Below, piece by piece: positions 6,847 to 13,108 of a stretch of 13,128 nucleotides of DNA. The DNA lies in contig DATJHM010000214.1 of the NCBI GenBank assembly GCA_035493895.1, positions 1 through 13,128 of the forward strand. The letters run 5' to 3'. Below the pieces are notes generated by a model. That model worked only from the letters and a program-made list of their open reading frames with translations, made no database searches and was not told where the DNA came from. Positions within the stretch are counted from its first letter, which is position 1. Every line of letters begins with the position of its first letter. The position numbers and the translations under genes are program-made. This DNA comes from DATJHM01 sp035493895. GTDB lineage: Bacteria; Chloroflexota; Ktedonobacteria; Ktedonobacterales; Ktedonobacteraceae.

Positions 6847-7132
6847 TTGCGCACAATCAGCGGTGCCGGAGACGTGGTTTGATTGAGGTGCGAGGTGAAA
6901 GTCAGACTTGTGCTTGAGCCCTTTGATACAGTCCGGCAACGGCGTTGCTGTGGGCAAGATCGGTGCGGTAGTAGGGGGAACGCCCGCACTGTCAGGCGTG
7001 GGCGTAGAATACCCCTGAGGCGGTATTATTGGGAGGCAAAAACAAGGCATCTCCTGCCTTTGCATAGTTCTGCTGTATTGGAAACGCGAAGCAGAAACGA
7101 GAGCCAATGGTATCCTGAATCATCAAAAGAGC
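6847..7132. other. Intergenic region, mostly without genes
   Basis: No supported gene was found. The minus strand of about 6900-7107 has an open frame with a Pro/Thr-rich stretch (STPTPDSAG, PTTAPILPTATPLPDC) of the kind found in linkers of secreted proteins. It has no ribosome binding site and no recognisable domain, so it may be a decayed remnant or chance. A weak minus-strand terminator lies at 7037-7060. Confidence 0.4.
7037..7060 (-). terminator. Possible second minus-strand terminator
   Basis: Read on the minus strand, AAGGCA, a 5-nt loop and TGCCTT are followed by GTTTTTG. The stem of 6 bp is short but the T run is in place. It lies downstream of the main terminator of the collagen-like gene and may act as a backup, or end an unannotated minus-strand transcript. 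Confidence 0.4.
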
Positions 7133-7186
7133 GGAAGACCCCAGGGACGTGGCGGGTTTTACTTCGCCTATCCTCAGGGGTCTTCC
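7133..7186 (-). terminator. Terminator of the collagen-like gene
   Basis: A perfect 10-bp outer stem, GGAAGACCCC (7133-7142) with GGGGTCTTCC (7177-7186), encloses a smaller hairpin GGCG/CGCC (7151-7154, 7165-7168). On the minus strand it is followed by GCTCTTTTGATG, a modest T run 3 bases past the stem. It lies 23 bp after the stop codon of the collagen-like gene. Confidence 0.6.
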
Positions 7187-7208
7187 TCAAATGTCGATTA
7201 GTACAAAA

Positions 7209-8315
7209 CTAATCTAATCTTTCGATAAGAATAGAGGCGTTTGCATTGGTTTGTGTGCCACCAGCCAATGTCTGGAGGGTAACCGCAGCGGCAGAAGTAT
7301 GATTTCGAAGCGTAAGGACATCGCCAGACGATAAGGCGATGATTGCCTGCCCGCTGTTTTGCTGAGTGCCAGCACCTGAACCGTATACCGTTCCCGCAGC
7401 CTGGGTACCATTTACAAATAGCGCGAATTGGTTGGGTTCTACACCAGACACCGAGTAGGAAACCTTGTAGTTGCCCGCATTGGCAATGGTAATCTGAGAA
7501 GCGCCGGAGGTATGCGTAATACCACTTGTAAGAATACCATTGGTATCAAAAGTAATATCAGCCTCTAGTGCTACCACCTGAGGGGCTGTGTTGTAAACGT
7601 ATCCATACTCAGCTAATCCGTTGGCTGGTCCAGTAAGACCGGTAGCGCCGGTGGCACCTTGGGGCCCCTGAGGTCCAGTAAGACCAGTAGCGCCTTGAGG
7701 TCCCTGAGGCCCAGTAAGACCAGTGGGGCCAGTAGCGCCGGTAGCGCCTTGAGGTCCAGTGGGGCCAGTAGCGCCAGTATCCCCGGTATCGCCCTTAGGT
7801 CCCTGCGGACCAACAGCGCCTTGAGGTCCAGTGTCGCCAGTATCCCCGGTATCGCCCTTAGGTCCCTGCGGACCAACAGCGCCTTGAGGTCCAGTGTCGC
7901 CAGTGTCGCCCTTAGGACCTTGATCGCCCTTGTCACCTTTGGGCCCTCGGGGACCGCGGCATTTACACCGTGGTTTGCTATGACATGACTTTTTACTGTG
8001 GCATGACTTTTTGCCGTGACACGGCTTTTTACTGTGGCATGACTTTTTGCCGTGACATGATTTCTCGCTTTTGCACTGATGTCCAGTCAGCTTGTGTTTA
8101 TGATGACTTCCTGCAATACGAACACGGGCGTGAGCGGTAGCACTCTTGTGTACTACCTGGACATGGCTTGAGATCCTATGAGCGTGAGCGGTATTGGCAA
8201 CATTTTTGTGAGTGCGGCTTGATACCTTATGAGCTGAGCTCATATCTGGTAAACCAGCAAAGCCCACCACCATGCAAAGTATGAATAACGCGCTCAGTGT
8301 GCCAATTTTTTTCAT
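7209..8315 (-). CDS. Secreted collagen-like protein with BclA-type C-terminal domain
   Basis: A 368-aa protein in four parts. A signal peptide (1-28, MKKIG then a hydrophobic core, probable cut after MSSA) leads to a His/Lys/Arg-rich segment (29-80). Then comes a Cys-rich segment (81-119) with seven Cys spaced exactly six residues apart, mostly as SCHSKK/SCHGKK. A collagen domain of 37 uninterrupted Gly-X-Y triplets (121-231) is rich in GDT, GPQ, GPK and GAT. The last 137 residues (232-368) resemble the trimerising jelly-roll C-terminal domain of Bacillus exosporium proteins BclA/BclB. Such proteins form trimeric filaments on spore or cell surfaces. The ATG at 8315 is chosen because the signal peptide begins there and GAAAGGAAG lies 9 bp upstream. 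It stands alone between terminators. A spore-surface role is inferred from the family; the location is not proven. Confidence 0.85.
   Translation of the reverse strand: MKKIGTLSALFILCMVVGFAGLPDMSSAHKVSSRTHKNVANTAHAHRISSHVQVVHKSATAHARVRIAGSHHKHKLTGHQCKSEKSCHGKKSCHSKKPCHGKKSCHSKKSCHSKPRCKCRGPRGPKGDKGDQGPKGDTGDTGPQGAVGPQGPKGDTGDTGDTGPQGAVGPQGPKGDTGDTGATGPTGPQGATGATGPTGLTGPQGPQGATGLTGPQGPQGATGATGLTGPANGLAEYGYVYNTAPQVVALEADITFDTNGILTSGITHTSGASQITIANAGNYKVSYSVSGVEPNQFALFVNGTQAAGTVYGSGAGTQQNSGQAIIALSSGDVLTLRNHTSAAAVTLQTLAGGTQTNANASILIERLD
7772..7897 (-). repeat. Two perfect 63-bp tandem repeats in the collagen domain
   Basis: The 63-bp unit at 7772-7834 is repeated without any difference at 7835-7897, and a third, partial copy begins at 7898. 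The unit equals seven Gly-X-Y triplets (21 residues), so gain or loss of a copy keeps the frame. Full identity at the DNA level, including third codon positions, points to a recent duplication or ongoing homogenisation. Confidence 0.92.
7991..8062 (-). repeat. Two 36-bp tandem repeats in the Cys-rich segment
   Basis: Copies at 7991-8026 and 8027-8062 match at 33 of 36 positions. Each encodes two six-residue Cys-His-Lys units, so copy change would add or remove 12 residues in frame. Confidence 0.85.
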
Positions 8316-8600
8316 GGCATCTTTCTTCCTTTCTACAGACATTTGAACTCTGGTAGAGTGCATACCTCTTTTGTGAGAAAAAGAAGCGTTACACAAGAAA
8401 AAAGTTGCAAAGGTTTCAGGTGATGTAAGCTAATTCCCTTCCGCTTCTAACTTCTTATCTTATTTCGGAGGAACAAGTGCAACTCTGACTTCATTGTAGA
8501 AGGAATTAACAAATTATATCTTTCAATAAAATAGTGATTTTGTTATCTGGGGAGTACCCTGCCTGGATAGGATTTATTGATTGACCAGACAAAAAGAAAA
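8316..8600. other. Intergenic region, collagen-like gene to WYL terminator
   Basis: No gene was found. On the minus strand a perfect TATAAT lies at 8518-8513 but has no good -35 at 17 bp. If used, it would give the collagen-like gene a leader of about 190 nt. A sporulation or other alternative sigma factor promoter cannot be excluded. Confidence 0.35.
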
Positions 8601-8659
8601 GGCAGAATAGGTTTCTCTCAGACCTGTTTCTCATAAAAATGAGAAAAGATGATTCTGCC
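8601..8659 (-). terminator. Three-way-junction terminator of the WYL regulator gene
   Basis: The outer stem GGCAGAAT (8601-8608) with ATTCTGCC (8652-8659) encloses two side hairpins: AGGT/ACCT (8609-8612, 8622-8625), and an 8-bp stem TTTCTCAT/ATGAGAAA (8627-8634, 8639-8646) with an AAAA loop. On the minus strand the outer stem is followed at once by TTTTCTTTTTG. The WYL gene ends 26 bp before the structure. Confidence 0.7.
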
Positions 8660-8685
8660 AGAGAAAGCTTTCTGATGATGATCTA

Positions 8686-9657
8686 TCAGGATCGGGACAC
8701 TCTTTGGGCATAGAATGTCAGAATGCTCTCGGCAACCTGGATCACCTTCTCCCGCAAGGAGGCAGGTTCCACGACCTCGATCTGCGAGCCGAAGCTGACG
8801 ACATATTCACACGCCCCGCGTTCCTCTTCAAACTGCATCGAAAGTCGAACCCAGCCATCTTCATCTGGCGGACTGATCTGCTCAATCCGTGCATATCTTC
8901 CGACCAGACGCATATAAGAGAGAATGGAGGGATCTACTCGCACGGTCGCGGCATAACGTGGAAGACTCTCTTTAAAGTCGGCGGTTGACTGCGTCCAGTA
9001 TGCCGCCAGATCAAAGTGCGGGGGACGATTACTCGATTGCTCCAGAAGCCGGGCTTCTCGTACACGTGAGACGCGATAACTGCGTATCTGCTCGTCTACC
9101 GCTGCTACCAGATACCAGATGCTACCCTTGGCAACCAGACCCAGTGGATCAACGACACGTTCAATGGCAGCATTCCCGCGTTCGTAGGTGATCTGTAGTT
9201 TTTGCTCCTGCCAGATGGCTTCCTGGAGTACTGGAAGTGCAGGCACAGCTTCTCCCGCCCGATTCCAGCCTGTCGCGTCGACGTAGAAGCGCTGGCGAAC
9301 ATCTTCGGCGTTACGCCGGGAGAGTGAAGGGAGCGCGGCAATCAGCTTGATCAGTGCCGCTTCTGAGGCTTTATGCAGTCCCAGATCTGCCAGGATAGTG
9401 CTGGGCGTGGTTAGAAAGAGTGCCTGGATCTCTGTGAGCGAAAGTCCGGTCAGGTTGGTGCGGTAATTTTCTAGCAAACTCCATCCGCCTCCATTGCCTC
9501 GTTCGGCGACGACCGGGATGCCTGTGGCGCTCAACGCTTCCATATCTCGATGAATAGTGCGCTCAGAGACCTCCAGTCGTTTCGCCAAGTCGTGCGCTGT
9601 GATGCGCTGATGTACCTGTAAGAGCAACAAAATAGAAAGCAATCGATCAGCACGCAT
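8686..9657 (-). CDS. WYL-domain transcriptional regulator (YafY/DeoR-like)
   Basis: A 323-aa regulator. The N-terminal winged helix (about 3-62) has ITAHDLAKRLEVSERTIHRDMEAL (19-42) as HTH and a GNGGGWSLL wing. The WYL domain in the middle (about 140-210) has the naming motif at Trp181-Tyr182-Leu183 and the conserved SYRVSRVREARLL (193-205). A C-terminal WCX-type region follows (about 234-315). WYL domains bind small ligands or nucleic acid, and such proteins control varied operons; the ligand and targets here are unknown. The ATG at 9657 is chosen over the ATG at 9666 because GAGGAG (9667-9672) is 9 bp from the former and touches the latter, and MRADRLLSILLLLQ is the usual start for this family. 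It follows tetR by 100 bp on the same strand. Confidence 0.9.
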   Translation of the reverse strand: MRADRLLSILLLLQVHQRITAHDLAKRLEVSERTIHRDMEALSATGIPVVAERGNGGGWSLLENYRTNLTGLSLTEIQALFLTTPSTILADLGLHKASEAALIKLIAALPSLSRRNAEDVRQRFYVDATGWNRAGEAVPALPVLQEAIWQEQKLQITYERGNAAIERVVDPLGLVAKGSIWYLVAAVDEQIRSYRVSRVREARLLEQSSNRPPHFDLAAYWTQSTADFKESLPRYAATVRVDPSILSYMRLVGRYARIEQISPPDEDGWVRLSMQFEEERGACEYVVSFGSQIEVVEPASLREKVIQVAESILTFYAQRVSRS

Positions 9658-9704
9658 AGACCCCATCTCCTCATGTATCTCATGTTTCGGCCCTGATGTC
9701 TCCT

Positions 9705-9733
9705 ATTGTAGCAGAGAAAATTGGCGGATCAGC
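9705..9733 (-). promoter_or_regulatory. Possible promoter of the WYL regulator gene
   Basis: On the minus strand TACAAT (9710-9705, 5/6 to the -10) lies 32 bp before the ribosome binding site. The -35 region (about 9728-9733) is poor. No terminator separates this gene from tetR upstream, so read-through from tetR is also possible. Confidence 0.3.
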
Positions 9734-9757
9734 CCTATTTCCCAGATGAGAGTATTC

Positions 9758-10348
9758 CTACGATGGAGATGCAGGCAAGAGAAGTTTCACGATAGCGTGC
9801 GCAAAATCTGCGTCAAGTGGCGCATGCTGTGCCAGTAAGCGGTACCACATGGCTCCATAGATGAGATCTGCCAGCACTTCGATGTTGGTATCAGCAGGCA
9901 AATCTCCCCGTGTGATGCCATCGTGTAAGAGCTGAAGCAATGGCTGACGGCGTATGCTGATAAATTGCGCGCGGAAGAGATCCGCAAATACTGGATCGTG
10001 TTGCGCCTCCGCCATCAGACTGCGCACGATATCCCCGATACCTGTGTTGAGGGTCGTAAAGAGTGCTTGCAAAAAGGTCAGCAGGCCCTTGCGAAGAGAC
10101 ATATTTTCGGGGAGCGGCAGTTCTTTTTCTGCTTGCTGTTGGAGCGCCTCAAATACAATCATCCCCTTTGATTGCCACCAGCGGTAGATAGTCGGTTTGC
10201 CAACGCCCGCTTCCCGCGCAATCCCTTCTATCGTAAGAGCCGAAAAGCCATCTCGCTTCGTGATCTGGAGCGCGGTATCCAGAATAGCCTGTCGCGCTGC
10301 CGTACTGCGTGGGCGACCACGGCTGATGCTATGGAACGTTTTATTCAT
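9758..10348 (-). CDS. TetR/AcrR-family transcriptional repressor
   Basis: A 196-aa regulator of normal TetR length. The N-terminal HTH is clear: GRPRSTAARQAILDTALQI (11-29), then ALTIEGIAREAGVGKPTIYRWWQSKG (37-62), with the recognition helix around GKPTIYRWW. The C-terminal half (about 80-190) is a helical ligand-binding and dimerisation domain. The ATG at 10348 is chosen because GGAGAG lies upstream and because the longer reading from 10477 would run through the promoter and operator. It is divergent from the SDR gene, with a perfect 16-bp palindrome between them, the usual layout for a TetR repressor that controls itself and its neighbour. The inducer is unknown, possibly the SDR substrate. 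Confidence 0.92.
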   Translation of the reverse strand: MNKTFHSISRGRPRSTAARQAILDTALQITKRDGFSALTIEGIAREAGVGKPTIYRWWQSKGMIVFEALQQQAEKELPLPENMSLRKGLLTFLQALFTTLNTGIGDIVRSLMAEAQHDPVFADLFRAQFISIRRQPLLQLLHDGITRGDLPADTNIEVLADLIYGAMWYRLLAQHAPLDADFAHAIVKLLLPASPS

Positions 10349-10386
10349 CTTCTCTCCAAAGAAATCCTGATTGCTCAGTATAGAGC

Positions 10387-10416
10387 TTGACAACAGAGTA
10401 GCACATCTATTACTAT
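10387..10416 (+). promoter_or_regulatory. Promoter of the SDR gene
   Basis: TTGACA (10387-10392, perfect) is followed by 18 bp and TACTAT (10411-10416, 4/6). The start would fall near 10423, at the edge of the palindrome at 10422-10437, so a bound repressor would block initiation. A perfect TATAAT at 10417-10422 is 24 bp from the -35, too far to pair with it. Confidence 0.5.
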
Positions 10417-10443
10417 TATAATACGTTACGTAACGTAAATAAA
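10415..10443 (-). promoter_or_regulatory. Promoter of tetR
   Basis: On the minus strand the -10 is a perfect TATAAT (10420-10415) and the -35 is TTTATT (10443-10438, weak), with a 17-bp spacer. The 16-bp palindrome occupies nearly the whole spacer, which fits autorepression. Confidence 0.55.
10422..10437. promoter_or_regulatory. Perfect 16-bp palindrome, probable TetR operator
   Basis: TACGTTACGTAACGTA is a perfect inverted repeat and lies between the divergent tetR and SDR genes. It overlaps the predicted SDR transcription start and fills the tetR promoter spacer. Size and symmetry are typical of operators bound by TetR-family dimers. Confidence 0.75.
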
Positions 10444-10541
10444 TGGACGCCAGAACTGGAAGACACTTTTTTCTCAACGTACACGTAAGAGAAAGGTATT
10501 CCTGTACTACTAAAGAACGATTATCAAGGGAGGAATGATAT

Positions 10542-11261
10542 ATGGATCTGAAAGATCAGCGCGTTGTTATCATGGGGGGAAGCTCAGGGATTGGGCTTGC
10601 AACGGCACGTATGTTAACTGAGGCACGGGCGCAGGTGGTGATCACGGGGCGTAGCCAGGAAAAGGTCGAGGCAGCCGTAGCTGAACTGGGCGCTGGAGTG
10701 CAGGGAGCCGCCGTAGATGCTACCTCGCGAGAACAGCTTCAGACTTTTTTTCGCAAGTATGGGGAGTTTCAACATCTGGTGATCGCGGTGAGTGGCGCAG
10801 GGGGCGCAGGCGCATTTCGCACGCTGGATCTACAGGCATTGCGCAACGGTTTTGATGCGAAGTTCTGGGCGCACCTGGAGATTGCTCAGGCCAGTCTGGA
10901 GACCTTGCAGCAAGATGGCTCCATTACATTCATCACTGCCGGTTCATCTCGTGCTGCTTTGCCAGAAACGATGGGCCTGGCGGCAATCAATGGCGCATTA
11001 GACTCCATTGTGCCCACGCTCGCTCTCGAACTAAAGCCGCTGAGGATCAATGCCGTCTCGCCCGGCGTAATCGCGACACCCTGGTGGGATCGTGTACCAG
11101 AAGCATTCCGCAACACGATCTTCAGCCAGACTGCCGCCAGCCTGCCTGTTGGACGCGTCGGCCAGCCAGAGGACGTTGCCGAGGCAATTGTCTTCTTAAT
11201 CAAAAACGGCTTCATGACTGGCACCATTATCGACTGCGATGGCGGCGGTCGCTTGAAATAG
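10542..11261 (+). CDS. Short-chain dehydrogenase-fold protein lacking the YxxxK catalytic pair
   Basis: A 239-aa single-domain SDR-fold protein. The cofactor motif GGSSGIG (12-18) and Arg37 (TGR, suggesting NADP) are intact, as are Asp59 after beta-3 and the NAVSPG stretch (170-175). The catalytic positions are changed. Ser135 is present, but the place of the Tyr is Leu146 and of the Lys is Asn150 (GLAAINGAL instead of a YxxxK pattern). The NNAG motif is VSGAG, and the helix-4 Asn is probably Lys107. The start is well supported by AAGGGAGG 8 bp upstream. I recall a recurring group of actinobacterial SDR-like proteins with similar losses, so this may be a known divergent subfamily. It may bind NADP as a sensor or use another mechanism. 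The adjacent TetR gene probably controls it. Confidence 0.85.
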   Translation: MDLKDQRVVIMGGSSGIGLATARMLTEARAQVVITGRSQEKVEAAVAELGAGVQGAAVDATSREQLQTFFRKYGEFQHLVIAVSGAGGAGAFRTLDLQALRNGFDAKFWAHLEIAQASLETLQQDGSITFITAGSSRAALPETMGLAAINGALDSIVPTLALELKPLRINAVSPGVIATPWWDRVPEAFRNTIFSQTAASLPVGRVGQPEDVAEAIVFLIKNGFMTGTIIDCDGGGRLK

Positions 11262-11415
11262 CATTCCCCATATCTCCTCCAGTGTGGATCACTGCCATCG
11301 TGGATGATCCACACAATATACCGTGTAGATACAGATTTTTTGTATATTCACTCCCATCTATATATAGGTTTTATCCCCACAGTTTGTGAAGCCCTGGATT
11401 CAGTTTGCAGAGCAT
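11262..11415. other. Intergenic stretch between the SDR gene and the guaB promoter
   Basis: No gene was found. It holds the hairpin at 11282-11314 and then AT-rich sequence up to the guaB promoter. Confidence 0.4.
11282..11314 (+). terminator. Hairpin after the SDR gene
   Basis: A perfect 10-bp stem, GTGTGGATCA (11282-11291) with TGATCCACAC (11305-11314), has a 13-nt loop and lies 20 bp after the SDR stop. There is no T run directly after it; six T occur about 20 bases later (11336-11341). It may be a factor-aided terminator or a 3'-end stabilising hairpin. Confidence 0.4.
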
Positions 11416-11445
11416 TTGACGCTTTGTGTATTCCAGTGTTACACT
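11416..11445 (+). promoter_or_regulatory. guaB: Promoter of guaB
   Basis: TTGACG (11416-11421, 5/6) is followed by 18 bp and an extended -10, TGTTACACT (11437-11445, hexamer TACACT 4/6). Transcription would begin near 11452, leaving a leader of about 130 nt before the guaB ATG. Confidence 0.55.
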
Positions 11446-11513
11446 ATCAGGAAATATTCGCAAGGTTTATTTTTTTGAAGAACAAATTGTAAGAAGTCAT
11501 AAGTACTCTCGCC

Positions 11514-11565
11514 CGTCCCTGGAAAGGGAAGTCCAGCGCGCTTCAAGTGTGCTGGTCGTTTTTTT
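11514..11565 (+). promoter_or_regulatory. guaB leader attenuator (terminator before the ribosome binding site)
   Basis: CCAGCGCGC (11533-11541), a TTCAA loop and GTGTGCTGG (11547-11555) form a 9-bp stem with two G-U pairs. It is followed by TCG and seven T (11559-11565), and the next bases are the AAGGAGG Shine-Dalgarno. Upstream, CTGGA (11519-11523) can pair with TCCAG (11532-11536), which takes the left arm of the terminator, so two exclusive folds are possible. TCCCT-GGAA-AGGGA is a further small hairpin in the same place. No known riboswitch consensus was recognised. Confidence 0.6.
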
Positions 11566-11583
11566 AAGGAGGAAGATCCACAC

Positions 11584-13086
11584 ATGTCTCTCGCGCACGA
11601 TGCTAGCGCATTCGATGAGAAATTTACTCAGGAAGGGTTAACCTTCGATGATGTTTTAATTGTCCCCGCTGCCTCCTCCGTTTTACCTCGTGAGGTTTCT
11701 ACTCAGACGCGCCTCACGCGTACGATTGATCTGAATGTTCCGATTGTGAGTGCCGCTATGGATACTGTGACTGAGGCGCGCCTGGCAATTGCCCTGGCGC
11801 GAGAAGGAGGCATAGGCGTAGTTCATAGCAACCTGTCGGTAGAAGAGCAGGCTCAGGAAGTCGACAAGGTGAAGCGTTCGGAATCTGGCATGATCACTGA
11901 CCCGATTACGTTGGAGGCAAATGCTTCGCTGAGTGAAGCCCTGGACGTGATGCAGCGTTTTCATATCTCTGGTATTCCGATCACTGAAAATGGGAGACTG
12001 GTGGGTATTCTGACCAACCGCGACATTCGTTTCGAGACGAATTTCGAGCGCCCCATCTCCGAACTGATGACCAGTGAACGCTTGATCACGGTTCCCGTAG
12101 GCACGACGCTCGAACAGGCTCGTGAGAGTTTGCACCGCTACAAGATCGAGAAACTTCCGGTGGTAGACGAGCACTATATGCTCAAAGGTCTGATCACTAT
12201 GAAGGATATCCAGAAAAAGATCCTCTACCCAAACGCTGCCAAAGATGAATTTGGTCGCCTGCGTGTTGGTGGCGCTGTGGGGGTGGGACCAGACAGTCTG
12301 ACCCGCTGTGGTGCTCTCATCGAAGAGGGAGTCGATGTTCTGGTGGTAGATACCTCGCACGCCCACTCGCAAATGGTCATTGAGGCGGTTGCTCGCATTA
12401 AAGAACATTTCGGGCAGCGTGTGCAGCTTATCGCGGGCAATGTCGTCACAGCGGAAGCAACCGAAGCTTTGATCCAGGCAGGGGTTGATGCGGTCAAGGT
12501 TGGTATCGGGGCAGGGGCAATTTGTACGACACGTATTATTGCTGGCGTTGGTGTGCCACAAATCACGGCCATTTATGACTGTGCGCGTGTGGCAAAACGC
12601 TACGATGTGCCGATTATTGGCGATGGTGGTATCCAGTATTCCGGCGACATTGCCAAAGCGATCGCTGCCGGAGCCGATACTGTTATGCTCGGCAGTCTGC
12701 TTGCGGGCGTCGATGAGAGTCCCGGCGAATTGATTATCTCGCATGGCGAGCGCTTTAAAGACTATCGCGGTATGGGCTCGATTGGGGCTATGAAGCAGAG
12801 ACGCTACAGCAAGCATCGCTACTTCCAGGGCGAGGTCGACGAAACGCAACTGATCGCTGAAGGTATTGAGGCGCGTGTTCCCTATAAAGGCGTGCTTGGC
12901 CCATTGGTCTTCCAATTGGTGGGTGGCCTGCGTCAGTCTATGGGGTATGCGGGCGCTGCAACCATCAAAGATATGCAGGAAAAGACTCGCTTTGTCCGTA
13001 TCTCTGGTGCTGGCCTGCGGGAAAGTCATCCACATGACGTTATGATCACCAAAGAAGCGCCAAACTACGGAACCAAAAACCGCTAA
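11584..13086 (+). CDS. guaB: Inosine-5'-monophosphate dehydrogenase
   Basis: A 500-aa enzyme oxidising IMP to XMP with NAD, the committed step of GMP synthesis, in the cytoplasm as a tetramer. The order is an N-terminal barrel part starting LTFDDVLIVPA (19-29) with the SAAMDTVTE stretch (56-64), two CBS domains (about 100-215) that bind purine nucleotides, and then the rest of the barrel. The catalytic Cys is Cys314 in GIGAGAICTTR, the phosphate-binding loops include GDGGI (346-350) and GSLLAGVDE (370-378), and the flap has EGIEARVPYKG (426-436). Length is normal. The start has AAGGAGG 11 bp upstream. The active-site loop differs from the usual GIGPGSICTTR by two alanines, one of which replaces the Ser that contacts the IMP phosphate in known structures. 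It is alone in its transcript, and a leader terminator probably attenuates it. Confidence 0.96.
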   Translation: MSLAHDASAFDEKFTQEGLTFDDVLIVPAASSVLPREVSTQTRLTRTIDLNVPIVSAAMDTVTEARLAIALAREGGIGVVHSNLSVEEQAQEVDKVKRSESGMITDPITLEANASLSEALDVMQRFHISGIPITENGRLVGILTNRDIRFETNFERPISELMTSERLITVPVGTTLEQARESLHRYKIEKLPVVDEHYMLKGLITMKDIQKKILYPNAAKDEFGRLRVGGAVGVGPDSLTRCGALIEEGVDVLVVDTSHAHSQMVIEAVARIKEHFGQRVQLIAGNVVTAEATEALIQAGVDAVKVGIGAGAICTTRIIAGVGVPQITAIYDCARVAKRYDVPIIGDGGIQYSGDIAKAIAAGADTVMLGSLLAGVDESPGELIISHGERFKDYRGMGSIGAMKQRRYSKHRYFQGEVDETQLIAEGIEARVPYKGVLGPLVFQLVGGLRQSMGYAGAATIKDMQEKTRFVRISGAGLRESHPHDVMITKEAPNYGTKNR

Positions 13087-13108
13087 ATCTCAAACGCATA
13101 AAAAGGTT

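Noticed and set aside
6900..7107. Pro/Thr-rich minus-strand frame resembling a secreted-protein linker
   Set aside because: There is no start signal and no domain, and its later part is antisense to the Lmo0937-type gene. A decayed gene remnant is possible but not supportable.
7613..8062. Regular repeats suggestive of a CRISPR array
   Set aside because: The repeats are contiguous, in frame and encode Gly-X-Y and Cys-His-Lys units; there are no spacers.
8662..8673. Perfect 12-bp palindrome AGAAAGCTTTCT
   Set aside because: It has no loop, does not overlap a promoter and lies just beyond the WYL stop codon; chance is likely.
11683..13035. 450-codon open frame on the minus strand
   Set aside because: It is fully antisense to guaB, has no ribosome binding site and resembles no known family; it is a by-product of guaB codon use.
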